The notes beneath the pieces are model-generated. The model searched no databases. It saw nothing but the letters and a program-made list of their open reading frames with translations, and was not told where the DNA came from. A stretch of 64,000 nt of DNA, from contig NZ_JAMLIE010000001.1 in NCBI RefSeq assembly GCF_023954335.1, forward strand, positions 1,178,001 through 1,242,000, given 5' to 3'. Positions 26,593 to 36,600 of the stretch are shown here, in pieces. The position numbers and the translations under genes are program-made. The DNA is from Aquamicrobium sp. Lineage in GTDB: Bacteria > Pseudomonadota > Alphaproteobacteria > Rhizobiales > Rhizobiaceae. Every line of letters begins with the position of its first letter. Positions within the stretch are counted from its first letter, which is position 1.

Positions 26593-27657
26593 ATGGAACT
26601 CGGCCTCTACACCTTCGGCGATGTCGGCAAGGACCCGGTGACGGGGGCGATCACCGGCCCGCAGGAGCGGCTCAGGAACCTCGTCGAGGAGATCGAGCTG
26701 GCCGACCAGCTCGGCCTCGATTTCTTCGGCCTCGGCGAGCATCACCGCCCCGACTACGCGGTGTCCGCCCCGGCGGTCGCGCTGGCTGCGGCGGCATTGC
26801 GCACGAAGACCATCCGCCTGTCGAGCGCCGTGTCGGTGCTGTCGTCCGACGATCCGGTCCGCGTCTACCAGCAGTTCGCGACGCTCGACAATTTGACCGG
26901 CGGCCGGGCCGAGATCATGGCCGGCCGCGGCTCCTTCATCGAATCCTTCCCGCTGTTCGGCTACGCGCTCGACGATTACGATACCCTGTTCGCGGAAAAG
27001 CTCGACCTCCTGATCAAGCTGAACGAAGGCGAGCGCCTGACATGGCCGGGCGGCCAGCACACGCCGAAGATCGATGGCCGCGGCGTCTATCCGCGCCCGG
27101 TCAACGGCACGCTGCCGCTGTGGATCGCCGTCGGCGGCACGCCGCAATCGGTCGGCCGCGCCGCCATGCTTGGCCTGCCGCTGGCGCTGGCCATCATCGG
27201 CGGCGAGCCGCACCGCTTCGCGCCGTTGTTCAACCTCTATCGCGAGGCGGCGCGGAAATTCGGCCGCGATCCGGCGGCGCTGAAGACCTCGATCAACGTC
27301 CACGGCTTCGTCGCCGAGACGACAAAGGAGGCGATCGACACCGCGTTTCCCGCCCACAGCGACGTGATGAACCGCATCGGCCGCGAGCGCGGCTGGGGCG
27401 CGTCGATCACCAGGGCCGAGTTCGCGGCGAGCGCGGAACCGCGCGGCGCGAACTTCGCCGGCAGCCCGGCGCAGGTGGTCGACAAGATTCTCGCCAACCA
27501 CGAGATCTTCGGCTTCGACCGCTTCGTGCTCCAGATGGCCATCGGCGTCATGGACCATGGCAAGCTGATGAAGGCGATCGAGCTCTACGGCACGAAGGTC
27601 GCGCCCGAGGTGCGCAAGGCGGTTGCGGCGCGGAAGGCCGCGCCCGCAGGCACATGA
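26593..27657 (+). CDS. Luciferase-like (LLM class) flavin-dependent oxidoreductase 1
   Basis: A 354-residue TIM-barrel flavoprotein. Family motifs include LGLDFFGLGEHHRPDYAVSAP, TKTIRLSSAVSVLSSDDPVRVYQQFATLDNLTGGRAEIMAGRG and PLWIAVGGTPQSVGRA. Members oxidise varied substrates with reduced flavin; the substrate here is unknown. AAGGGAG precedes ATG 26593. A second LLM protein of a different subgroup follows, making a tandem pair. Confidence 0.9.
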   Translation: MELGLYTFGDVGKDPVTGAITGPQERLRNLVEEIELADQLGLDFFGLGEHHRPDYAVSAPAVALAAAALRTKTIRLSSAVSVLSSDDPVRVYQQFATLDNLTGGRAEIMAGRGSFIESFPLFGYALDDYDTLFAEKLDLLIKLNEGERLTWPGGQHTPKIDGRGVYPRPVNGTLPLWIAVGGTPQSVGRAAMLGLPLALAIIGGEPHRFAPLFNLYREAARKFGRDPAALKTSINVHGFVAETTKEAIDTAFPAHSDVMNRIGRERGWGASITRAEFAASAEPRGANFAGSPAQVVDKILANHEIFGFDRFVLQMAIGVMDHGKLMKAIELYGTKVAPEVRKAVAARKAAPAGT

Positions 27658-27711
27658 CGCGCCCGCGTTCTGGCGCTTGGTGAAGCGCGCCTCGCGTCCT
27701 ATATGCGCGCG

Positions 27712-28707
27712 ATGATACCGCTCTCCGTTCTCGACCTTTCGCCCGTTCCCGAAGGCTCCGACGTCTCGGCGTCGCTCGCCAACACGCTCGACCTCGCCCG
27801 CCATGCCGAGCGGCTCGGCTATCGCCGCTACTGGCTGGCCGAGCACCACAACATGCCGGGCATCGCCAGCGCCGCGACGGCGGTGGTCATCGCCCATGTC
27901 GCGGCCGGCACCTCGACCATCCGCGTCGGGGCGGGCGGCATCATGCTGCCCAACCACGCGCCGCTGATGGTGGCGGAAGCCTTCGGCACGCTGGAGGCGC
28001 TGCATCCCGGCCGTATCGACCTCGGGCTCGGCCGTGCGCCGGGCACCGACGGGCGCACCGCCCACGCGCTGCGCCGCAACATGAACGCGGACATCGATTC
28101 ATTCCCCAACGACGTGGTCGAATTGATCAACTATTTCGAGCCGGAGCAGCCCGGCCAGCTCGTGCGCGCCGTGCCGGGCGCGGGGCTGAAGGTGCCGGTG
28201 TGGATCCTGGGCTCCAGCCTCTACGGCGCGCAGCTCGCCGCCATGCTCGGCCTGCCCTACGCCTTCGCCTCGCATTTCGCCCCGGCCGAGATGGAGCGCG
28301 CGCTTGAGGTCTACCGGACGCGCTTCGAGCCGTCGCGCTATCTCGACAAGCCCTATGCGATGCTCGGCGTCAACGTCGTCGCGGCCGAGACGGACGAGGA
28401 GGCGCGTCTCCTCTTCACCTCGCTCCAGCAGGCCTTCGTCAACCTGCGCACGGGCCGCGCCGGCAAGCTGCCGCCGCCGCTGGCCGGCTATGGCGAGACG
28501 CTGGAGCCGGCGGCGCGGGCGATGCTCGCCCACACGCTCTCGACCGCCATCGTCGGCTCGCGCGAGACCGTGCGGCAGGGGCTGGATGCCTTCGTCGGCC
28601 GCACCGGGGCCGACGAGCTGATGGTCGCGGCGCAGGTCTTCGACCACGCCGCGCGGGTCCGCTCCTACGAGATCCTCGCCGAGGTGGCGGGAGGCATGCC
28701 CGCCTAG
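27712..28707 (+). CDS. Luciferase-like flavin-dependent oxidoreductase 2 (MsnO8/TIGR03558 group)
   Basis: About 331 residues. The diagnostic N-terminus IPLSVLDLSPVPEGSD is followed by RYWLAEHHNMPGIAS, IRVGAGGIMLPNHAPLMVAEAFGTLEALHPGRIDLGLGRAPGTD and VWILGSSLYGAQLAAMLGLPYAFASHFAP, which mark luciferase-family group 1. The substrate is unknown. Start ATG 27712 (MIPLSV) fits the family; ATG 27703 adds three residues and neither has a strong ribosome site. It lies 54 bp after LLM protein 1. Confidence 0.88.
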   Translation: MIPLSVLDLSPVPEGSDVSASLANTLDLARHAERLGYRRYWLAEHHNMPGIASAATAVVIAHVAAGTSTIRVGAGGIMLPNHAPLMVAEAFGTLEALHPGRIDLGLGRAPGTDGRTAHALRRNMNADIDSFPNDVVELINYFEPEQPGQLVRAVPGAGLKVPVWILGSSLYGAQLAAMLGLPYAFASHFAPAEMERALEVYRTRFEPSRYLDKPYAMLGVNVVAAETDEEARLLFTSLQQAFVNLRTGRAGKLPPPLAGYGETLEPAARAMLAHTLSTAIVGSRETVRQGLDAFVGRTGADELMVAAQVFDHAARVRSYEILAEVAGGMPA

Positions 28708-28881
28708 GCGCGTCCTTCGGGCGGCGGCATCGCCGGGCTTGATTTTTGAGCCGTTTTGGCATCCGATGACGGGACAAGACCGGAACGGCGGTTGGTCGGC
28801 TCCTGTCGTGCGCTTGCCGGAAGCGGGATTTCGCGGGACATGCCGATGCGGTCGCACACAGCCTTGGGAGGGGCTGCTGTG

Positions 28882-29265
28882 ATGACGGACATCCTTATTG
28901 TCGAAGACGAGCCGGCGATCATGGAATCGCTGGAATTCATCCTCAAGCGCTGCGGCTGGACGGTCGGCCTCGCCCGCGACGGCGAGGCGGCGCTGGAGGC
29001 GGCCTATCGCGACAGGCCGCGCATGATGCTGCTCGACATCATGATCCCGCGGCGCAACGGCCTCGACGTGCTGCGCGAGATGCGCGCCGACGAGGCGCTG
29101 CGCGACACCTCGGTGTTGATGCTGACCGCGCGCTGCCAGCCCTACGACCGGCAGGCGGCCGAGAACCTCAGGGCCGACGGCTTCATCACCAAGCCCTACG
29201 CCAACACCGAGATCGTCGCCGCCGTCCGCCGCGTTCTCGAGCCCGCGCCGCCGCTCCCCGCCTGA
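28882..29265 (+). CDS. Single-domain response regulator (orphan)
   Basis: A 127-residue CheY-like receiver with no output domain. The acidic pocket is Glu8/Asp9, the phosphoacceptor Asp52 (MMLLDIMIPRRNG), Thr82 (LMLTAR) and Lys104 (ITKPYA). No histidine kinase lies nearby, so it probably acts in a phosphorelay or by protein binding. GGGAGGGG before ATG 28882 fixes the start; an in-frame extension to 28756 looks non-coding. Confidence 0.88.
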   Translation: MTDILIVEDEPAIMESLEFILKRCGWTVGLARDGEAALEAAYRDRPRMMLLDIMIPRRNGLDVLREMRADEALRDTSVLMLTARCQPYDRQAAENLRADGFITKPYANTEIVAAVRRVLEPAPPLPA

Positions 29266-29277
29266 GTACCCCGGCCC

Positions 29278-30231
29278 CTAGAGGGCCAGGCGCCGTCTCG
29301 CGGCCTCGTATTCGCCGGCAAGGCGGTCGACCAGCTCGGCGGCGCCGACGATCTCCTTGACCGCGCCGATGCCCTGGCCGCAGCCCCAGATGTCCTTCCA
29401 CGCCTTCGACTTGTCGCCGCCGAAATCCATCTTCGACGGGTCGGATTCCGGCAGCTTGTCCGGGTCCATGCCGGCGGCGCGGACGGAGCCCTTGAGGTAG
29501 TTGCCGTGGACCCCGGTGAACAGGTTGGAATAGACGATGTCGGCGGCGTTCGACTCGACGATCATCTCCTTGTAGGCGTCGGTGGCGCGCGCCTCGCGCG
29601 TGGCGATGAAGGGCGAGCCGATATAGGCGAGGTCCGCGCCCATCGCCTGCGCCGCCAGCACCGCCCCGCCATTGGCGATCGCTCCCGAAAGCAGCAGCGG
29701 CCCATCGAACCACTGGCGGATTTCCTGCGTCAGCGCGAAGGGCGACAGCGTGCCGGCATGGCCGCCCGCGCCCGCCGCCACCGCGATCAGCCCGTCCGCG
29801 CCCTTCTCGATGGCTTTGCGGGCGTGGCGGTCGTGGATCACGTCGTGCAGCACGATGCCGCCATAGGAATGTACCGCCTCGTTGACCTCCGGCACCGCGC
29901 CGAGTGAGGTGATGACGACCGGCACCTTGTACTTGACGCACAGCGCCAGATCCTCCTCCAGCCGCCCGTTGGACTTATGGACGATCTGGTTGACGGCGAA
30001 GGGGGCCGACCGCGCCTGCGGGTGGGCCGCGTCGTGCGCGGCGAGCGTCTCGGTGATCTGCGCCAGCCATTCGTCGAGCTGCGAGGCCGGCCGCGCGTTG
30101 AGCGCGGGGAAGGCGCCGACGATGCCGGCCTTGCACTGGGCCAGCACCAGCGGCGGATGCGAGATGATGAACAGCGGCGATCCGACCACCGGAATACGAA
30201 GCCTGTCTTTCAGAATATCCGGCAGCGCCAT
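29278..30231 (-). CDS. NAD(P)H-dependent flavin oxidoreductase / nitronate monooxygenase family
   Basis: A 317-residue FMN TIM-barrel protein. It has the opening RLRIPVVGSPLFIISHPPLVLAQCKAGIVGAFPALNAR, the central AAGAGGHAGTLSPFALTQEIR with its catalytic-type HAG, and DLAYIGSPFIATREARATDAYKEMI. Relatives oxidise nitronates or act as enoyl reductases/dehydrogenases in lipid metabolism. Its translation start has GAGGAG upstream. A 20-bp palindrome at 30248-30267 sits 16 bp before the start and matches the operator of the acyl-CoA operon at 38.4 kb, arguing for a role linked to acyl-CoA catabolism. Confidence 0.85.
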   Translation of the reverse strand: MALPDILKDRLRIPVVGSPLFIISHPPLVLAQCKAGIVGAFPALNARPASQLDEWLAQITETLAAHDAAHPQARSAPFAVNQIVHKSNGRLEEDLALCVKYKVPVVITSLGAVPEVNEAVHSYGGIVLHDVIHDRHARKAIEKGADGLIAVAAGAGGHAGTLSPFALTQEIRQWFDGPLLLSGAIANGGAVLAAQAMGADLAYIGSPFIATREARATDAYKEMIVESNAADIVYSNLFTGVHGNYLKGSVRAAGMDPDKLPESDPSKMDFGGDKSKAWKDIWGCGQGIGAVKEIVGAAELVDRLAGEYEAARRRLAL

Positions 30232-30247
30232 CTTCGCTCCTCACTAT

Positions 30248-30267
30248 TGACGTTTACGGAAACGTCA
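30248..30267. promoter_or_regulatory. Operator palindrome upstream of the flavin oxidoreductase (site A)
   Basis: TGACGTTT (30248-30255) and AAACGTCA (30260-30267) form a perfect 8-bp inverted repeat with spacer ACGG. It lies 16 bp upstream of the flavin oxidoreductase start codon on the minus strand. The same arms with spacer ACGC occur at 38384-38403 before the acyl-CoA dehydrogenase operon. A shared regulator, probably the MerR protein at 37692, is inferred. Confidence 0.7.
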
Positions 30268-30428
30268 TTTCTTAGCAGATCGAAAGGTCGACGCAACCGC
30301 CCCTTGCCCCCGCATGCGGTCCGTGGCGACGGAATGAATGCGCGCAAGGATCGATCGACGCGATTGATTGCGTGGCCCGCTGCGGTTAACGATGTGAAAA
30401 GACAAGATTTCACGCTGCGGCCGGGCTG

Positions 30429-31505
30429 ATGGATTCGATCGAGAACGCGATAAGAAGCGCCTTCGCCAAGGGAGACCCGGGCGACCGGGCTTTCCGGGAA
30501 AAGGTCTATCGCTCGGCCTTCGGCGCGCTCGACCGCTCGCTCAAGGCCAATCCGAACATGACGGAGGCGATCGCGCAGCGCCGGCGCGAGGCGCTGCTCG
30601 CCGCCATCACCGCCATCGAGACCGAGTTCGTTCCCGCCCGGCCGGGGCCCACGCCATCCGTCTCCGCGCCGTCGCCCCAGCCCGCTCCCGCGCCGCGCCC
30701 GGGCGTGCACGCGCCGGAGGCGAGGGGCGCTCCCGACGTCGCCGCCCCGGCGGCGGAAAGACGCAGGGAAGGCGCAGAAGCGGCGTTCTCGCCCACCCTC
30801 GACGGCGAGAGGCGGCCGCCTTCCGGCCGCGCCGGGAGAGCAGCGGCCGAGCCCGTCGAAGCCCCCTTGCGCGAGGGGCAACGCAGCCGGCCGCGCCGGC
30901 GGCTGCGCCTCGTCGGCCCGCTGGTCTTCCTCATCCTGCTCACCGGCCTCGCCGCCGGCATCTGGTGGATGGCGACCTCGGGCGCGCTCCAGCGGATGCT
31001 GACGCCGACGCCGCCGCAGGCCGGGGAGAACGCCGCTCCTCCCGTTCCCGGCACCGCCGACACGTTCGAGGACTGGGTCGACGTCTTCACCCCCGCCGAC
31101 CCGACGACGATCTCCGCGCCGGGCGATTCGCGCGCCGAGGTGATCGAGGAGGAGGGCGAGCGCTTCGTGCGCATCACCGCCGGCGCGTCCGGCTCTCCAA
31201 TCCTCTTCGATGTCGGGCAGGGCGTGCTCGAGGACGTCGCCGGCAAGCGCGCGGTGTTCAACATCGTCGCCCGCGCCCGCGAAGGCGCGGAAACGCAGAT
31301 CTCGGTCGATTGCACCCTTGGCGAGCTCGGCGATTGCGGGCGCAAGCGCTATGTCGTCGGCGCCGCCCGCGACGAATATCTGTTCGAGATCGACCTGCCT
31401 GCGCGCCAGCCCGGCTCGGGCGGCACCATCGCCATCAACCCCGATGTCGAGGGCGGCGGCAAGGCCATCGACATCTACGCCATCCGCGTCCTGCCGGCGG
31501 GGTGA
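30429..31505 (+). CDS. Hypothetical single-pass membrane protein with Pro/Ala-rich linker
   Basis: A 358-residue protein of unknown function. Residues 1-65 form a helical cytoplasmic domain (AFREKVYRSAFGALDRSL, QRRREALLAAITAIE). A disordered Pro/Ala/Arg linker follows (about 70-155), then one membrane helix (LVGPLVFLILLTGLAAGIWWMAT, about 160-182). The periplasmic domain (about 200-358) has FEDWVDVFTP and TQISVDCTLGELGDCGRKRYVVG. A similar layout occurs in rhizobial hypothetical proteins I recall, but I know no function. It is monocistronic and convergent with the TIGR02186 gene. Confidence 0.75.
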   Translation: MDSIENAIRSAFAKGDPGDRAFREKVYRSAFGALDRSLKANPNMTEAIAQRRREALLAAITAIETEFVPARPGPTPSVSAPSPQPAPAPRPGVHAPEARGAPDVAAPAAERRREGAEAAFSPTLDGERRPPSGRAGRAAAEPVEAPLREGQRSRPRRRLRLVGPLVFLILLTGLAAGIWWMATSGALQRMLTPTPPQAGENAAPPVPGTADTFEDWVDVFTPADPTTISAPGDSRAEVIEEEGERFVRITAGASGSPILFDVGQGVLEDVAGKRAVFNIVARAREGAETQISVDCTLGELGDCGRKRYVVGAARDEYLFEIDLPARQPGSGGTIAINPDVEGGGKAIDIYAIRVLPAG

Positions 31506-31548
31506 GGGCGGGCGCGGGACCCTGTCTCCTGCCCTTGATCCCTTGCCC

Positions 31549-32352
31549 TCAGTCCTTGCGGAAGATCAGGCGGCCGGCCCAGCCGGTCAGGATCGCCAGC
31601 GCGACGGCGGCGAGGCCGTAGAGGAAGCCGTGCTGCTGGGCAGCCCGGTGCACCCGCTGCTCGAAGCCGGCCTTGAGGATGGCGAGCTGGGCCGAGTTTT
31701 CCTTGATGAAGACGCCGTTCTTGAACAGGAAGGCGCGCGCCCGGTGGGTGCCGACCGGCACGTTGGGCGCAAGGTGGAGCGTGGCGCGGAACAGGCTCTG
31801 CGACAGGAATTGCACGCCGCCGATGCGCTCGCTGTAGAGGCCGCTCGCCTTCTTGCGCTCGCGCAGCGCCGCGGTGAACTCGGCGATCGTCACGGGGTCG
31901 TCGCCGCGGTCCTGCGGGATCAGCGCGATGTTGTCGGCACCGAGCGCGAGCTGCCGGTAGTTCTCGGGGCCGGTTATGTCCTGCCACACCCGCGTCGTCG
32001 CCACGGAATAGGACATCGGCACGTTGACGAAGGTTTCCGACCAGGTGTTGATCCACATGCCGAGCACCCGGCTCTTGCGCCGCACCACCACCGGCCGCGC
32101 CGGCCCCTCCAGCACCACGATCACGTCGTAGCGCCCTTGCCGGGCGAACAGCGGATCGGCGAAGTCGAGCGCGCCGAAGATGGTCAGGTCCGCGCCGGCG
32201 AAGTCCGAGGTGATGAAGACGCGGTCGGTCGAAAGCCCGATCTGGATCGTCTCCGGGTTCGGGTTCTCGATCGCCTGCGCCCGCGCCGCGGCCGAGGCGA
32301 GGAGCGCGCCGAGGAAGAGCAGCGATGCCAGGGTGCGCGCCGGCATTGTCAT
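31549..32352 (-). CDS. TIGR02186 family exported protein with C-terminal membrane anchor
   Basis: A 267-residue protein. A signal peptide (LASLLFLGALLASAAARAQA) precedes a beta-rich domain (ETIQIGLSTDRVFITSDFAGADLTIFGAL; YDVIVVLEGPARPVVVRRK; MWINTWSETFVNVPMSY). A C-terminal helix is LYGLAAVALAILTGWAGRLIF. This matches the uncharacterised TIGR02186 family, which is usually encoded directly after a TSUP exporter. Here its ATG (32352) overlaps the TSUP stop codon (ATGA), implying a periplasmic partner of the transporter. Confidence 0.85.
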   Translation of the reverse strand: MTMPARTLASLLFLGALLASAAARAQAIENPNPETIQIGLSTDRVFITSDFAGADLTIFGALDFADPLFARQGRYDVIVVLEGPARPVVVRRKSRVLGMWINTWSETFVNVPMSYSVATTRVWQDITGPENYRQLALGADNIALIPQDRGDDPVTIAEFTAALRERKKASGLYSERIGGVQFLSQSLFRATLHLAPNVPVGTHRARAFLFKNGVFIKENSAQLAILKAGFEQRVHRAAQQHGFLYGLAAVALAILTGWAGRLIFRKD

Positions 32353-33272
32353 ATCCCCGACAGCGAGGAGAGGGAGTAGATCGACGACGGCGGCACGAAG
32401 AGGTCGAAGGCGAGGCGCGCGGCCACCGCCAGCACGAGGAGAGCGAGGAGCGCGCGCAGCTGCTCGCCGCGCAGCTTCTGGCCGGCCTTGGCGCCGTATT
32501 GCGCGCCGGCGACGCCGCCCACCATCAGCAGGAAGGCGAGCACGATGTCGACGGTCTGGTTTGTCGCCGAATGGACAATGGTCGTATAGGCGCCGGTGAA
32601 GACGATCTGGTAGAGCGAGGTGCCGACGACGACGTTGGTCGGCACCTTGAGCAGGTAGATCAGCGCCGGCACCATGATGAAGCCGCCGCCGACGCCCATG
32701 ATCGAGGCGAGGAAGCCGATGATCGCGCCGAGACCCAGCACCGGGATGACGCTGACGAACAGCTTCGAGGTGCGGAAGCGCATCTTGAGCGGCAGGCGGT
32801 GCACCCAGTTGTGCTGCCCGGGACGGCGCAGGGAGGGCGGCGCGCCGCTCGCCGTGCGGCGGATGGCGCGTACGCTCTCGACCAGCATCATGCCGCCGAC
32901 GGTGCCGAGCAGCGCGACATAGACCAGCGACACGAACAGGTCGAGCTGGCCGAGACTTCGCAGGAGCGAGAACACCCACACGCCGAAGGACGAGCCGACG
33001 ATGCCGCCCATCAGGAGCACGGTGCCGAGCTTGAAGTCGATGGTGCCCTTCTTGAAATGCGACAGCGCGCCGGAGGTCGATGAGGCGACGACCTGGTTGG
33101 CGCCGGTGGCGACGGCGATGGCGGGCGGGATGTTGTAGAAGATCAGCAGCGGCGTGATCAGGAAGCCGCCGCCGACGCCGAACATCCCCGAAAGAAAGCC
33201 GACCGCGGCCCCCATCGCCAGGATCACGGCGATGTTGACCGACATTTCAGCGATCGGCAGATAGATGCCCAC
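32349..33272 (-). CDS. TSUP family (TauE/SafE) sulfite/sulfonate-type exporter
   Basis: About 307 residues and seven to eight membrane helices in two related halves, each with a Gly-rich turn (FLSGMFGVGGGFLITPLL and FLASIMGVGGGFIMVPAL). TSUP proteins export small sulfur- or carbon-containing organic anions; the substrate is not readable from sequence. The start is uncertain. GTG 33272 (VGIYLPIAEMSVN) with GGGA upstream fits relatives as I remember them; ATG 33245 and ATG 33320 are alternatives. Coupled to the TIGR02186 gene. Confidence 0.87.
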   Translation of the reverse strand: MGIYLPIAEMSVNIAVILAMGAAVGFLSGMFGVGGGFLITPLLIFYNIPPAIAVATGANQVVASSTSGALSHFKKGTIDFKLGTVLLMGGIVGSSFGVWVFSLLRSLGQLDLFVSLVYVALLGTVGGMMLVESVRAIRRTASGAPPSLRRPGQHNWVHRLPLKMRFRTSKLFVSVIPVLGLGAIIGFLASIMGVGGGFIMVPALIYLLKVPTNVVVGTSLYQIVFTGAYTTIVHSATNQTVDIVLAFLLMVGGVAGAQYGAKAGQKLRGEQLRALLALLVLAVAARLAFDLFVPPSSIYSLSSLSGI

Positions 33273-33654
33273 CGTCAGTCCCGATTGCTCGCGGCGCGTT
33301 CGCGGGGCCGCCCGCACCATCGCGAACGTGCCGGAACGGCATCATCGTTCTTGCGACGATGCGCCCGCGAAGTCAAACGCCCGCACGGCGCGCGCCGGCA
33401 TTAAACCGTGGCGCAGGCGGGGAGATTCGCGCCGGATCGCCGCGCCCACGCCGCCCCTCATCCGCCCTTCGGGCACCTTCTCCCCGTGAACGGGGAGAAG
33501 GGGAAGCGGCGACGTTGCGGCCAGTCCTCCTCTCCCCGTTCACGGGGAGAGGATGCCGGCAGGCAGGTGAGGGGCAGCGCGAACGGGTGGAATTAGGCAC
33601 GGATGCCCCGGCTGGCCGCAAGGATGCGCCCGTCGCCGGGGCGTGGCGCCTGCC
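33273..33654. other. Intergenic region between TSUP and podJ-like genes
   Basis: This 382-bp gap is mostly the third RIME-like repeat (33453-33575). The part next to the TSUP gene (33273-33400) must hold its promoter but shows no clear -35/-10 pair. Near the podJ-like stop, GCCCCGGC (33605-33612) and GCCGGGGC (33635-33642) could form a weak terminator stem. No credible gene is present. Confidence 0.6.
33453..33575. repeat. RIME-like palindromic intergenic repeat, copy 3
   Basis: A 123-bp element with ends GCCCCTCA (33453-33460) and TGAGGGGC (33568-33575). The left hairpin is CTTCTCCCCGTGAACGGGGAGAAG and the right is CTCTCCCCGTTCACGGGGAGAG, each split by its own centre. Order is left half, spacer (GGGAAGCGGCGACGTTGCGG), right half, which is the canonical arrangement against which copy 4 is reversed. 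Confidence 0.82.
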
Positions 33655-36600
33655 TCAGCGGCGCTCGAGCAGCGCCCTGACCAGCGCCTCGTCGACCTCG
33701 CCGGTGGCGGTCATGCCGTTGTCCTTCTGGAAGGCGGCGATGGCGGTCTTGGTCTTCTGTCCCATCAGCCCGTCCTCGCCGCCGGCCTGGTAGCCGTTCT
33801 TGTTGAGGATCTTCTGGATGTTGCGCACGGCAGCGCGCATGTCGACGCCGGCGGTGGTGTCCTGGCTCTCGCCCCAGCTCTCCGGGATCTCGACATGGTT
33901 GGCCTCGCCGTCGAGCTCCTTGGCGCGCCACAGCTCGGCGGCGGCGCGCGCCGTCTCGAGCTGCTCGGGACGCAGCGCCCGGGCGACCTCGTCGCGCTTT
34001 TCGGCGGCGTCCTTGTCGCCGGCCTTGGCGACGAGCGCGAACCACTTGTAGGCGTCCTGGAGGTTCTGCGGCATGCCGACGCCCTTGGCCGACAGGATAC
34101 CGAGGTTGAACTGGCTGTCGCGCACGCCAAGCTCGGCGGCCCGCATGAACCAGCGCGCGGCTGTCTCGTTCTCGGCCGCGGTCTGCGCGTCCATGGCGTG
34201 GAGCACGGCGAGGTTGTGCATGGCGCTGGCGTTGCCGGCCTCTGCGGCCTGCGCGTACCACTTCTTGGCGGCGGCGATGTCGCGGCCGACGCCGATGCCC
34301 TTCTCGTAGAAGCTGCCGAGGCGATACTGCGCCGGGGCGAGGCCGTCCTCGGCCGCCTTCCCGTACCATTCGGCGGCCTTGGCCGGGTCGGCGGCGACGC
34401 CGCGCCCTTCGGCGTAACGGTTGCCGATCTCGTAGAGCGCCTTGGGGTCGCCCCCGGCCGCCGCCTCGCGCAGCGCCACGGGGCCGGCCTCCAGCGGGAT
34501 CGCGGCGACGGCTTTCTCGCTCGCCTGCGGCAGGGCATCGATCTCGGTGGCGGCCTGCGGGCCTCGCGCCTCTTCGGCCGGCGCGAAAGCCGTGGCTGCC
34601 GGCGCGGCCGACACCGTTTCCTCGCGCGCGGGGGCCGCGGCGGTGGTTTCGAGGTCGAGCCAGTCGCCGTCGATCTCCGCCGCCGTCTGCGGCGGCGTGA
34701 CGAGGGCCGAGCCGGCGTCCGAAACGCGCGTCGGCGCGCTCGCGGGCGCAGCCGGCTCGCCGGCCATGCGCACCTGCGGCGCGGGCGTCCCGATCTCCGG
34801 GGCCTGCGCCTCCGGCGTGGGAACGGCGGCGACGATGGCGGCCGGCGCGGGCGCGGAGGCGACGTTCGCGCCGCCCTTGCCGAGGAAAAGCTTGCTGCCC
34901 TGGAGCGCGGCGAGCGCGATGAGGATAGCGGCGATGCCCATCAGCAGCGGCTTGCGCCGGTTCTTCAGCAGCCCGCCGAGGCCGGAAGCCTTCGCGTCCT
35001 CCTTGCCGGCGGGCGTGCGCTTCATCCGCTCGGCTTCCGCGGCGGCGGCCTGCGCGGCGCGGCGGGCGGCGGCGATGAAGTCGGCCCGCGAGGCGTCGGC
35101 CCCCGGGCCGCGCGCGGGCTGGGCGCGCTCGTCGCGCACCCGGCGCATGATCGCGCCGAGGTCGGGCGCGCCGGAGCCGGGCTCCAGCGGCTGGTTGGCG
35201 AGTTGCGGGTCGAGCGGCGCGTCGGGATCGACCGACGGCGCCGTTCCGGCCTCGTGTTCCGCCGGGGCCTCCACGGCTTGCGCCGCCGCGCCGGCCTTGT
35301 CCTTGCGGGAGAGCTTGCGCGCCAGCCCGCCGAGGAGCGAGCCGCGCGGGGCGGTTGCCTCCTTCGCGGCTGCCGGCTGCGTCGTCCGCGGGGCGCTGTC
35401 GATCGCGACCGCCATCGCCAGTTCCGAGGTCGAAGCCGGTGCCAGCGGCAGGGCCGCCGCCTCCGGCGCGAGCGAGGGCGTGCGGGCGGGGCCGAGCGCC
35501 ATGTCGCGCGTCAGCGTGCCCGACAGGGCAGCGGCGTTGGCGCTGGCGTTCTCGACCGCGCCCAGCCGGTCGACGATCTTCAGCAGCGTGTCGTGGATCG
35601 CCTCGAAGGTCTTGGCGTTGCGGTCGTCGGACTTGCGCGTCAGCGCCTCCAGCGACTTCAGGTCGTCGGCGAGGCCTGCGACCAGCGCGTTTTCCGACGT
35701 GGTGCCGGAGAAGTTTCGCACCGCGTCTTCCGCCGCGCGCCGCGCGGCCTCGACGACGTCCGCCCTGGAGGCGGCGATCGACTGCTCGATCTTGTCGAGG
35801 CGCGGCTGGATGTCGTCGGCCCTTTGGGCCGGCGCGGGATGCGAGATGTGGTCGGCAAGCCCGGCGATCTGCGCCTCCAGGCTGCGGATCAGGTCGGGAT
35901 CGACGGGCGATGCGCCGACCGAGGATTCGATGCGGGTCGAGATGGTGTCGAGCCGCTTTTCGAGGTCGCGGATCGCGCCGCTGTCGGCCTGCGCCGCCGC
36001 CTGGCGCTCGAAGCGCGCGGCAAGCTCGGCAAAGCGTGCGTCCATCGCCGAGATGAACGCATCGTCCGAGCCGGCCGCCGGGCGGTCGGTCTCGATCCGC
36101 GCCGCCACCTCGTCGATCCGGGTTTCCAGGTCGTGGAACAGGGCGCGGCCCTGCGCCAGCGCGTCCTCGTGGCGCTGCTCGAGCAGGTTGGACATCGAGG
36201 CGAGCCGGTTTTCCAGCCCGTGGAAGACGGCGTCGAGGTTGGGCAGCGCCGGCGCGTGGTCGAGCCGGTCGGCGATGGCGCCGATCTGGCCGGCCAGCCG
36301 CTCTATGGCGCGCTCGGGCAGGTCGACGCGGTGGGCGAGGTCCTCGACGCGGTGCGAAAGCGCGGCGAGCTGGTCGCCGAGGTCGCGGCCCGTCGTGTCC
36401 TGCGCCGCCTCGTCCATCTGGCGCGCCAGCGAGGAGATGCGCGCCTCGATGCGCTCGAACGGCTCGGGATCGAAGGCCGGCGCGCGCGGCGCGCTGTAGG
36501 CGGCGGCGACGGCGCGCGAGATCTCGTCGAGGCGGTCCTCCAGCGCGTCGAACATGCGCGTGTCGGGATGCGCCGGCTCGTGCGAGAACCGCTCGACCGC

